Part shown: positions 8,581 to 16,437 of the stretch, piece by piece | Numbering within the stretch: the first letter of the stretch is position 1 | Layout: the number at the start of each line of letters is the position of its first letter | DNA from: an uncultured Erysipelotrichaceae bacterium | GTDB lineage: Bacteria; Bacillota_I; Bacilli_A; Erysipelotrichales; Erysipelotrichaceae | Assembly: GCA_900314905.1 (NCBI GenBank) | Contig: OMXA01000001.1 | Coordinates: 1 to 64,000 of the forward strand | Length of the DNA stretch: 64,000 bases | Reading direction: 5' to 3' | Notes under the pieces: model-generated | What the model was told of the DNA's origin: nothing | The model's input: the letters and a program-made list of their open reading frames with translations, nothing else | Databases searched by the model: none | Translations under genes and position numbers: made by a program

Positions 8581-9307
8581 AGCAGAGCTGAAGCTTGCAC
8601 CGTTTATTCAGCCCGATCAGGAAGTGATTCTGAGCATGCATGGAATCACGAAGGAATACCAGATGGGCGAGGAAACCTCAGTCGTGCTGAAAGGAATTGA
8701 CCTGGAAGTAAGAAAAGGGGAATTCCTGGCTGTGCTGGGGCCTTCCGGTTCCGGCAAGAGCACGCTCATGAATATCATCGGCTGTCTCGATACTCCGACC
8801 AGCGGGGATTATTATCTGAATAACCGGCATATTGCTGCGATGAACGAAAAAGAACTGGCCAGAATCCGTTCCCGGGAGATCGGATTCATTTTCCAGTCCT
8901 TTTATCTGCTCCAGAGAGAAACGGCACTAGAGAATGTAGAGCTCCCGCTCGTCTATGCCGGGGTTTCTGAAAAGGAATGCAGGCAGCGGGCGGAAGAGAT
9001 GCTGAAGCGGGTCGGACTGGAAGACAAGATGGACCATTACCCCAATCAGCTTTCCGGCGGCCAGCAGCAGCGTGTCGCCATTGCCAGAGCGATTGCCAAC
9101 AACCCCACGATTTTATTGGCAGATGAGCCGACTGGTGCCCTGGACCAGAAAACCGGAGAACAGGTCATGGAGATATTCCGGGAGCTGAATGGAGAAGGCA
9201 GAACCATCATCATGATCACCCATGATGCCCATATTGCCTCTCATGCAAAGAGAATCGTGAGAATTCTCGATGGCGAGCTGAGTGAAGGAGGAGTGGAAGA
9301 TGCGTAA
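8573..9307 (+). CDS. MacB/LolD-type ABC transporter ATP-binding protein
   Basis: A 244-residue ABC ATPase. Walker A GPSGSGKS is at 56-63, the signature LSGGQ at 160-164, Walker B LLADEP at 181-186, and the switch His is in MITHD near 213. An N-terminal extension of about 20 residues precedes the nucleotide-binding fold. The sequence belongs to the LolD/MacB/SalX group, which powers mechanotransmission transporters rather than importers. It is coupled on both sides: 8 bases overlap with the adaptor gene and 8 with the permease gene. Confidence 0.92.
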   Translation: MSEAELKLAPFIQPDQEVILSMHGITKEYQMGEETSVVLKGIDLEVRKGEFLAVLGPSGSGKSTLMNIIGCLDTPTSGDYYLNNRHIAAMNEKELARIRSREIGFIFQSFYLLQRETALENVELPLVYAGVSEKECRQRAEEMLKRVGLEDKMDHYPNQLSGGQQQRVAIARAIANNPTILLADEPTGALDQKTGEQVMEIFRELNGEGRTIIMITHDAHIASHAKRIVRILDGELSEGGVEDA

Positions 9308-10502
9308 ATCAAGCATGATCCGCCGCAGCATCCGCATGTCCTTTGCCAATATCAGAAACAACAGAATGCGGTCGTTCCTGACGATGCTCGGCATCATCAT
9401 CGGTGTCGCTGCGGTCATTGCCCTGGTTACTACGGTATCTGCTGTGACGTCCTATATGATCGGAAGGTTTTCTTCCATGGGGGCGGGCATGCTGGAAGTT
9501 TCCGTGCCTGGAACGGTTCTGAAACCTGGCCTTACCGAGAATGACCTGGCTGAGCTTTCTGCAATCGACAATATTGCCAGCATTTCTCCTTCCGTCAGTG
9601 TGGTTTCAGAAGTTGCTTCGGGCGGAAAGGTTTCTGACAAAGTCAGCGTGCAGGGCAGGAATGAGCAGTATTTCCTTCATAACGAAGGACTGGTAACCTC
9701 CGGACGTCCGCTGCTCGTCTCTGATATGGAGAACGATGTCAAGGTCTGCGTCATTGACAGCACCTGTGCAAAGACCTTCTTTCCAGGGCAGAATCCCGTC
9801 GGGCAGAACATCCGGATCACCGGCGTGCTGTATCAGATTGTCGGCTTATGCGGATCTTCGGATAATCTGATGGGCACGATGACCATCAGCAACAATGATG
9901 CCGGAACGATCTATATTCCTTACCGCAATGCTCTGACGATGAATGGCACCAATGCCATCACCAGTGTCGATCTCTATGTCAGCGATACGAGCAGAATGAA
10001 CGAGACCGAAGACAGCATCAAGCAGCTATTGAACAATACCTTCAATCAGAACAAGAATGCGTTCTATATCTTCAATATGGAAAGCCTGCTCAGCACGATG
10101 AATACGATGGTCTCGATGATGACCACGATGCTTGGCGGCATTGCCAGCATTGCTCTTCTGGTCGGCGGAATCGGCATCATGAACATGATGCTTGTGACCG
10201 TCACGGAACGCACGAAAGAAATCGGTCTTCGTAAAGCATTGGGAGCAGAGCCAGGCGTGATCCAGCTGCAGTTTCTGCTGGAATCGATCATCCTTTCCGT
10301 AACCGGAGGCGTGATCGGCATTGCCGTCGGAGAACTGCTGTCTTACATTGCCTGCCAGCTGATCCATACCAAGTTCATTCTGAATCCCGGAGCGATTGCC
10401 TTAGGCTTCTTCTTCTCGCTTGCAGTAGGCATTCTGTTCGGCTGGACACCTGCCAGAAAGGCAAGCCAGCTGAATCCGATTGATGCCCTGCGGAGCGAAT
10501 GA
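9300..10502 (+). CDS. MacB-type ABC transporter permease (FtsX-like)
   Basis: A 400-residue permease with the MacB layout: one N-terminal helix (about 25-45 after RNNRMRSFLTMLG), a large extracytoplasmic domain (about 50-265), then three helices with the FtsX-type sequence VGGIGIMNMMLVTVTERTKE. I chose the ATG at 9300 because AAGGAGG (9285-9291) is 8 bases upstream. With the adaptor and ATPase it forms a complete tripartite exporter. Its substrate could be a peptide, a lipid-linked or antimicrobial compound; the nearby wall genes do not decide. Confidence 0.9.
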   Translation: MRKSSMIRRSIRMSFANIRNNRMRSFLTMLGIIIGVAAVIALVTTVSAVTSYMIGRFSSMGAGMLEVSVPGTVLKPGLTENDLAELSAIDNIASISPSVSVVSEVASGGKVSDKVSVQGRNEQYFLHNEGLVTSGRPLLVSDMENDVKVCVIDSTCAKTFFPGQNPVGQNIRITGVLYQIVGLCGSSDNLMGTMTISNNDAGTIYIPYRNALTMNGTNAITSVDLYVSDTSRMNETEDSIKQLLNNTFNQNKNAFYIFNMESLLSTMNTMVSMMTTMLGGIASIALLVGGIGIMNMMLVTVTERTKEIGLRKALGAEPGVIQLQFLLESIILSVTGGVIGIAVGELLSYIACQLIHTKFILNPGAIALGFFFSLAVGILFGWTPARKASQLNPIDALRSE

Positions 10503-10509
10503 AGCACTG

Positions 10510-10518
10510 TGCTATAAT
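10510..10518 (+). promoter_or_regulatory. Extended -10 promoter of the third polymer run
   Basis: TGC-TATAAT directly after the MacB-type permease gene, 30 bases before the ATG at 10549. TGCGGA at 10489-10494 is a weak -35 candidate with an 18-bp spacer. The leader contains GGAG as ribosome binding site. Confidence 0.6.
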
Positions 10519-10548
10519 GAAAACTGTCTTTTTCAGGCTGGAGAACAC

Positions 10549-11514
10549 ATGAAGCTGACCGTCATCGTACCCATCTACAACGTGGAACAGTACCTGCCTC
10601 AATGCCTGGACAGCCTCGCTGCCCAGACTGTTGAAAACCTGCAGGTCATTTTGGTCAATGACGGCAGCACTGACCGCAGCGGCGAGATTGCTCAGCGCTA
10701 TGTAGACCGGGATCCGGGCATGTTCCATCTCTGTCATAAAGACAATGGGGGATTGTCTGACGCACGCAATTTTGCGATTCCGTTCGTACGAAGCGAATAT
10801 CTGACCTTTCTGGACAGCGATGACTGGGTCGAACCGGAATACTATGAGAAAGCCATTGAGCTGATGGACCGCGAGGAATGCGATATCTGCCTGGCAGATA
10901 TCGAGTACTGGTATAAAGACCCGGGAAAACGGTTTGTCATGAAAGGGCTCAGCAGCTGGAAAGCGGATACGATTCAGAAGAAAGCACTGCTTTCTCCGCT
11001 GTTTGCCTGGAACAAGATCTACCGTTCCGAGCTGTTCACGGAAGATCCGATGATGCGCTTTCCGCTGCGCACCTGGTATGAAGACATCCCGGTCACGACG
11101 AGACTGCTGGCATCGGCAGAGAAGATCGGATATCTTCCCGGCGCGATGATTCATTACCGCCAGCGGGAAGGGTCTATCATGGCCAGCACGAGCGATCCGC
11201 GCCTGGCGCAGATCTTCACCGTGCTATCTTCGATGCGCGATCACTTTGAGACGCTTGGAATCGATCAGAAGTATCATGACGAACTCGAATACCTGCATGC
11301 CGAGCATCTGCGGCTTTATGGCATGTTCCGCTTCATCCGCTCGGATCGCGAAGCAGAATACTATGAAGAAAGCGAATCTGTCATGAACAGCTGCTATCCG
11401 AACTGGAAGCAGAATCATTACCTGAAGAATCTGAGCCGGAAGAACCAGATCTTCTTACGCTGGTATTCCTGCGCCACGAGATGGATCTTCGATCCGATCA
11501 TCAAGAGAAAATAG
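10549..11514 (+). CDS. GT2 family glycosyltransferase
   Basis: A 321-residue GT2 enzyme (LTVIVPIYNVEQYLPQCLDS start, NDGSTDRS near 38-45, GGLSDARN near 67-74, LDSDDWVEP near 88-96). It resembles the enzyme at 1570-2556 closely in the catalytic half, so the two may be old duplicates. The ATG at 10549 follows GGAG and lies downstream of its own extended -10 promoter; upstream in-frame starts would lie before or within that promoter. It begins a run with a flippase, a glycosidase and a flavoprotein. Donor and acceptor are unknown. Confidence 0.88.
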   Translation: MKLTVIVPIYNVEQYLPQCLDSLAAQTVENLQVILVNDGSTDRSGEIAQRYVDRDPGMFHLCHKDNGGLSDARNFAIPFVRSEYLTFLDSDDWVEPEYYEKAIELMDREECDICLADIEYWYKDPGKRFVMKGLSSWKADTIQKKALLSPLFAWNKIYRSELFTEDPMMRFPLRTWYEDIPVTTRLLASAEKIGYLPGAMIHYRQREGSIMASTSDPRLAQIFTVLSSMRDHFETLGIDQKYHDELEYLHAEHLRLYGMFRFIRSDREAEYYEESESVMNSCYPNWKQNHYLKNLSRKNQIFLRWYSCATRWIFDPIIKRK

Positions 11515-13067
11515 GAGAGCACGTTACGTCCCGTACAAGATATTCTTTCTACAACTTCCTGGTAAGCACCTTAGCGGCCATTATCCTGCCTTTAGTAGGA
11601 TTCATCAAGGTCCGCCTTTTCAAAGACCTCTATGGCAGCGATGTCAATGGTCTTCAGCTCACCATCGCGCAGTTCATTACCTTTCTGAATATCTGCGAGC
11701 TGGCTTATTCCCTTGCGTTCCGCCAGCTTCTGTATCATCCGCTTGCCGATGGCGATCATGAACGCGTAAAAGAAATCTATCATGGCGCCGTGAAGGTATT
11801 CCGCATCACCGGCTGTGTCGTGATCGCTGCATCGATTGCGGTTTCATTGCTGTTTCCGGATTTCAGCGAGTCGCCTTTCAGCTATTGGGATACGGCGGGA
11901 ACGTTCCTGCTCATGGCACTGCCATATGGCATCAGCTATTTCCTGATGGGCCCGAACTTTGTCATCATGGCCGATCAGAAAGAATACAAGATCAATATCT
12001 GGATTCAGAGCATTGCAATTCTGAGAATGCTGGCAATGGTCATCGCCATTCTTCTGAAGCAGCCATTCCTCTGGATGCTCATCATCGAAGCCTTCAATAT
12101 TCTCGGCTCCAATACGCTTGCCCGTCATATCGCCCTGAAAGAATATCCATGGCTGAAAGAAAAGCCTCAGCAGACAGATGATTCCTCCTTCCGGAAGAAG
12201 GCTGGCTATGCGGTTGTGCAGCGCCTTTCCGAACTTGCAACGACGCAGACCGACAATATCGTCGTCTCCGGCTTCATGGGCTATACGATGTCTTCTGTCT
12301 ACGGCATTTACAGCTATCTGACCGACAACATCGGCAAGATCACGCAGTCCATGGTGCAGTCGCCGATGAACAGTTTCGGCAACCTCTTTGCGGAAAAGCA
12401 GGCTGACAGCTACCCGGTCTTTACCGAGTTCTTCAATTTTTCAACTTATATTTCCACGGTGGTTGCCACCGTCATCTTCATTGTCATGCCGCAGTTTGTT
12501 CCGGTATGGATGGGCGATCCGCTTTATAATGCCTCGATTCCGATCTGCTTCCTGTTCGGACTGAATATCTTCTATGTCACGATGCGTCAGCCGGTCATCA
12601 TTGCCAGAGATGCCAACGGCCTTTACGTGAATGCGCGCAACAATGCCTACCTGCTTGCCATCGTGAAGATCGTGCTTTCCATCCTCCTGGTTCAGAAGCT
12701 AGGCTTGCTTGGCGTGGTCATGGCAACGACGATTGCATACTGGGGAATTGATTTCACGTATAATCCAGGCCTCGTTTATCGGAATGTGTTCCATCGTTCC
12801 GTAAAGGACTATTACTTCATGGTTCTCAACCGTCTGGCGGTTGCAGGCCTGATCGGTTCATTCGGCTTTGTCATCTGGAATCGCTTCTTTGCGGCAGGCT
12901 CCATCACGGTGGTCCGCCTGATTCTGAATATCGTCATTCTCGGCTTCCTGATTGCCGTGATCACCACGGCGGTCTACTGGATGCTGTACCGCAGTTTCCG
13001 CAATCTCTATGTTCGTCTCAAGGGGGTCCTTGCCCGCAGAAGACAGCAGAAGAAGGAAGGCAGATGA
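11481..13067 (+). CDS. Wzx-like polysaccharide flippase
   Basis: A protein of up to 528 residues with about 14 transmembrane helices, of the same superfamily as the first flippase but a different branch (FIKVRLFKDLYGSDVNGLQL near 41-60). The start is uncertain. The ATG at 11481 overlaps the previous gene by 34 bases and lacks a ribosome binding site, whereas AGGAG (11513-11517) is placed for a start at the in-frame ACG 11526 or GTT 11523, just before the usual family N-terminus (SRTRYSFYNF). It probably exports the glycan built by the upstream enzyme. Confidence 0.84.
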   Translation: MDLRSDHQEKIGEHVTSRTRYSFYNFLVSTLAAIILPLVGFIKVRLFKDLYGSDVNGLQLTIAQFITFLNICELAYSLAFRQLLYHPLADGDHERVKEIYHGAVKVFRITGCVVIAASIAVSLLFPDFSESPFSYWDTAGTFLLMALPYGISYFLMGPNFVIMADQKEYKINIWIQSIAILRMLAMVIAILLKQPFLWMLIIEAFNILGSNTLARHIALKEYPWLKEKPQQTDDSSFRKKAGYAVVQRLSELATTQTDNIVVSGFMGYTMSSVYGIYSYLTDNIGKITQSMVQSPMNSFGNLFAEKQADSYPVFTEFFNFSTYISTVVATVIFIVMPQFVPVWMGDPLYNASIPICFLFGLNIFYVTMRQPVIIARDANGLYVNARNNAYLLAIVKIVLSILLVQKLGLLGVVMATTIAYWGIDFTYNPGLVYRNVFHRSVKDYYFMVLNRLAVAGLIGSFGFVIWNRFFAAGSITVVRLILNIVILGFLIAVITTAVYWMLYRSFRNLYVRLKGVLARRRQQKKEGR

Positions 13068-15016
13068 AGTTCCGGTCAGTCCTTCTGGCAGCGTTGATTC
13101 TCGGCTGCTTTTCCTGTGCTCCCTCTGCTTCTGAGACGCTGCTGTCCGCAGAGGAAGAAACGGATGGATTATGGTCCTATGATACGATCTGCGCAGAGAC
13201 TTATGAGGCAGAGATTGCCAGTGAGAGATCCTATACGATTTCATTCTGGATCCGTCCGGAAAACAACTATCCGGACACCTGCATCTGGTCTCTTTCAAAT
13301 GGCGAAGAGACGATCACGCTGACCGGAAGCGGCTTCAGCAGCGAGACCTTCTCCGGTCTGACGTTATCTGATTCTGATGGAAACTGGATTGTCGCAGATG
13401 GCGGAATCACGGTTTCCACAGATCGCTGGAATTATCTGGCGTATGTCGTGAAGGGGAAGAAAGCAGGGATTTTTCTGAATGGCGAGGAAGCTGCTTCCGG
13501 AACGTTTCATGGTTCTCTGTCTGATGCAGTTCTCTCGTTCGGGAAAAATGATCAGGGGCTTGAACCCATGGAGGGAAAGCTCTCCGATCTGAGAATCCGT
13601 TCGAAGGCAGTTTCTGCAGAAGTGATCAGGCAGGAATATGAATCTGCCTATGCCTCTGTGCTGCTTGATACGATCTCGATTCCTGATGCAGCACATCTGG
13701 AACGGGATCTCTGGTTCGTGGATACAGAGATCGAAGGATATCCTCTCACCTGGAAGGTGGAAGAGAATGATGTCCTGGATGACAGAGGGATCCGCAAGGA
13801 TACAGAAACCGGCGGAGATGCGGTGGTACATGCGTCCATCCGCACGGAGCAGAGCCAGGCAGAGAAAACCTTTCAGATCCATGTGGATGGCAATGATCCC
13901 AGAACTCTGCTGGAACAGGATGCCGCTTCGCTGGATGCGGATATCGAAGGCGTGCTGTTCTCGAAGACCGTTCTTCCCAAACAGGAAAAGAATGGCAGCA
14001 CCATCTCCTATTCCATGGTTTCCGGGCATGCGGAATTCTCCGGCTCTGAGCTGGTCAAGACCTCAGACCAGGAAAAAGAGAATGTGGTATTTGAAGCAAA
14101 GCTGACCAGAGAAGATCTATCTATGAGCAGGACATATTCGGCTGTTCTCCTGGACGAGGCATACGGATATGTGATGAGCTATTTCAATGGCAATCTCGGC
14201 AGCGAGAAGGGATCTCTCGCCTTGAGCAGAGATGGCCTTTCCTGGAACAGAGTACGCGGTGTCACCATTGACACGGACCTCGGCAGCGGCAGAGTCAGGG
14301 ATCCCGATCTTGCCAGAACCAAAGACGGAAACTTCGTGCTTGCAGCAACTGAGGGTGCGGACAATCCTTCGATTTATCTGTTTTTCAGCAAGGATCTGAT
14401 CACATTCAGCCAGCCGGAGCTTGTGCTTGTATCAGTCATGGATGATGGCATCGGGACTGACGGAAAACGAGCCTGGGCACCGGAAGTGATTTATGACAAT
14501 GAAGCAGATCTTTATTATGTGTATTACAGCGATCCACATGATGACATGGGGAAAATCTATCGGGTGACCAGCAGCGATCTGCATACGTTCTCCTATCCGA
14601 AAGTGATGCTGGATACGGGATATCCGGTCATCGATCTGACAATATTTCCGATGAATGGAGCTTACTGGATGATCTACAAAGATGAGCGGCCGGGAGCACT
14701 GACCATCTATCCTGGCTATTCCGGATCTCTGGAAGAAGGGTTTCTGAAGGTGCTGGACTGGAAGTATCTGATCCATGAAAGACCGGTGGAGGGACCTGCG
14801 GTCTTCCGGGATCTGCAGACCGGAGAGTATCATATTCTCGTAGATCAGTACAGCGATCATACCTTCCTTGCCGGAAGGTTCCGGGATCTTTCCTATGACT
14901 CGGAAATTGACTGGTCAGATACGGAGCAGCTATCGCTTCCGGAAGAGGATGTGCGGCACGGATCGGTGATTCCGATTACGGAACAGGAATATCATGCGCT
15001 GGAAGGAGTATCGTGA
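13064..15016 (+). CDS. Secreted GH43-like glycosidase with LamG-like and Ig-like domains
   Basis: A 650-residue exported protein with a signal peptide ending in LILGCFSC, so possibly a lipoprotein. A LamG/concanavalin-type domain spans about 35-200 (SFWIRPENNYP). An atrophied Ig-like linker is at about 205-360. A five-bladed propeller of the GH43 clan is at about 365-645, with RDPD at 412-415, WAPEV at 471-475, EGP at 576-578 and RHGS near 637. These are the family's usual active-site and metal positions. Linkage specificity (arabinan, xylan or a host or self glycan) is unknown. It overlaps the flippase by 4 bases, which suggests it trims the exported polymer. Confidence 0.8.
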   Translation: MKFRSVLLAALILGCFSCAPSASETLLSAEEETDGLWSYDTICAETYEAEIASERSYTISFWIRPENNYPDTCIWSLSNGEETITLTGSGFSSETFSGLTLSDSDGNWIVADGGITVSTDRWNYLAYVVKGKKAGIFLNGEEAASGTFHGSLSDAVLSFGKNDQGLEPMEGKLSDLRIRSKAVSAEVIRQEYESAYASVLLDTISIPDAAHLERDLWFVDTEIEGYPLTWKVEENDVLDDRGIRKDTETGGDAVVHASIRTEQSQAEKTFQIHVDGNDPRTLLEQDAASLDADIEGVLFSKTVLPKQEKNGSTISYSMVSGHAEFSGSELVKTSDQEKENVVFEAKLTREDLSMSRTYSAVLLDEAYGYVMSYFNGNLGSEKGSLALSRDGLSWNRVRGVTIDTDLGSGRVRDPDLARTKDGNFVLAATEGADNPSIYLFFSKDLITFSQPELVLVSVMDDGIGTDGKRAWAPEVIYDNEADLYYVYYSDPHDDMGKIYRVTSSDLHTFSYPKVMLDTGYPVIDLTIFPMNGAYWMIYKDERPGALTIYPGYSGSLEEGFLKVLDWKYLIHERPVEGPAVFRDLQTGEYHILVDQYSDHTFLAGRFRDLSYDSEIDWSDTEQLSLPEEDVRHGSVIPITEQEYHALEGVS

Positions 15017-16392
15017 TGGAAAACTATGATGCAGTGATTATCGGAGGCGGGATCGGCGGCCTGATGCTGGCCTATCGGCTGATGGAAAATGATCCGTCCT
15101 TGAAGGTGATGATTCTGGAAAAGGGCAGAAAGCTTGAAGAAAGGCAGTGCCCGATCGTTGCCGGAAAAACGGAGCGCTGCGTGAAATGCGTTCCATGTGC
15201 AATCATGGAAGGCATGGCAGGAGCAGGCGCCTTTTCTGATGGAAAGTACAATATCACCACGGAATACGGAGGCTGGCTGCCGGACTTCATGGACCATAGG
15301 AAAGTCCTGGACTACATTGAGCAGGCAGACCAGGTGCTGCAGAAGTTCGGTGCAGATAATGAGCGCTATATGCCCGATAATGAGCTGAAAACGTTATGTC
15401 TCCAGCATGATCTGCATATGCAGCAGGCGGAAGTGAAGCATCTCGGTACGGATGCCAACTACGGAACGATGCTGAATCTGATCCATGATCTGGAAACCCG
15501 GGTCACCATAAAGACCCTTGCCGAGGTCACAGACGTCAATCGCGAAACCCATTGCGTCACATATGTTTCGCAGGGCTCTGAAAAGCAGGTGACCGGAGAG
15601 AAGATCATCTTTGCGGTCGGCCGCATCGGCAACAGGATGTTCGAAGACTGGTGCCGGAAGAACGGCATTGCGATGTACAACAATCAGGTGGACATCGGGG
15701 TGCGGGTGGAGCTTCCCTATGAGATCTGGGAGAGATTCTCCAGCCGGATCTATGAACCGAAGATCTATTACAAAGCAGGTCATTACGGAGATACGACCCG
15801 CATGTTCTGCTTCAATGAGCGCGGCTGGGTAGTTACGGAAAACAGCGATGGCGTTCTGACCGTCAACGGCCACAGCTACAAGGATCCTGCCAAGCGTTCT
15901 GATAACAGCAACTTTGCTCTATTAAGCAGTACGTATTTCACGGAGCCTTTCGATCAGCCGGTCGAATATGCCAGAGATATCGCTGCCCTTGCAAATAAGA
16001 TCAGCGGAGGCTATGTGCTCGTTCAGCGGCTCGGAGATCTGGAGTCCGGCAAGCGCACGACCGCAGCCCGGCTGGCCAACAGCTCCGTGCACCCGACGCT
16101 GAACGCAGTTCCAGGAGATCTTTCTCTCTGCATGCCGAAGCGTCAGCTGGATAATATCGTGGAGACGCTCCATGCCCTCGACCAGGTTTCACCGGGAACG
16201 GCAAATTATGATACCCTGCTTTACGGCGTGGAGTGCAAGTACTACAGCGCCCGCCCGGCCTGCAGGAACTTCGAACTGGAAAAGGCACCTGGCATCTATG
16301 CCATCGGCGATGGGGCAGGCTTTACCCGTTCACTTGCCCAGGCAGCCGCAAATGGACTGATTGTCGGAGATCTGCTGACAGATCATTCGTGA
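15016..16392 (+). CDS. COG2509-type FAD-dependent dehydrogenase
   Basis: A 458-residue flavoprotein with the dinucleotide motif GGGIGG at 10-15. A four-Cys cluster (Cys45, 55, 58 and 61 in a CxxCxxC arrangement) precedes GAGAFSDGK, a pattern I associate with the COG2509 'uncharacterised FAD-dependent dehydrogenase' group. GDGAGFTRSLAQAAANG near the C-terminus is the second FAD contact. I chose ATG 15016 because AAGGAG (15003-15008) is well spaced. It overlaps the previous stop by one base. The substrate is unknown; its place among polymer genes may be incidental. Confidence 0.82.
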   Translation: MENYDAVIIGGGIGGLMLAYRLMENDPSLKVMILEKGRKLEERQCPIVAGKTERCVKCVPCAIMEGMAGAGAFSDGKYNITTEYGGWLPDFMDHRKVLDYIEQADQVLQKFGADNERYMPDNELKTLCLQHDLHMQQAEVKHLGTDANYGTMLNLIHDLETRVTIKTLAEVTDVNRETHCVTYVSQGSEKQVTGEKIIFAVGRIGNRMFEDWCRKNGIAMYNNQVDIGVRVELPYEIWERFSSRIYEPKIYYKAGHYGDTTRMFCFNERGWVVTENSDGVLTVNGHSYKDPAKRSDNSNFALLSSTYFTEPFDQPVEYARDIAALANKISGGYVLVQRLGDLESGKRTTAARLANSSVHPTLNAVPGDLSLCMPKRQLDNIVETLHALDQVSPGTANYDTLLYGVECKYYSARPACRNFELEKAPGIYAIGDGAGFTRSLAQAAANGLIVGDLLTDHS

Positions 16393-16398
16393 AAGTCG

Positions 16399-16404
16399 TA
16401 AAAT
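16399..16404 (+). promoter_or_regulatory. -10 box before the first MdoB-like gene
   Basis: TAAAAT seven bases before an ATG at 16411. A second ATG at 16438 has AAGGGG 9 bases upstream. Transcription from this box would start near 16411, so either the first ATG is leaderless or, more likely, the second is used with a short leader. Confidence 0.45.
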
Positions 16405-16437
16405 AATACCATGAATTCTGAGAAGGGGCAGAATCGC

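Noticed and set aside
9282..9299. GTG start for the MacB-type permease
   Set aside because: The AAGGAGG ribosome binding site lies downstream of this GTG and fits ATG 9300.
6898..10502. Gram-negative origin of the window because of MacAB-like genes
   Set aside because: Such adaptor-ATPase-permease sets are common in Bacillota, and no outer-membrane channel or LPS gene accompanies them.
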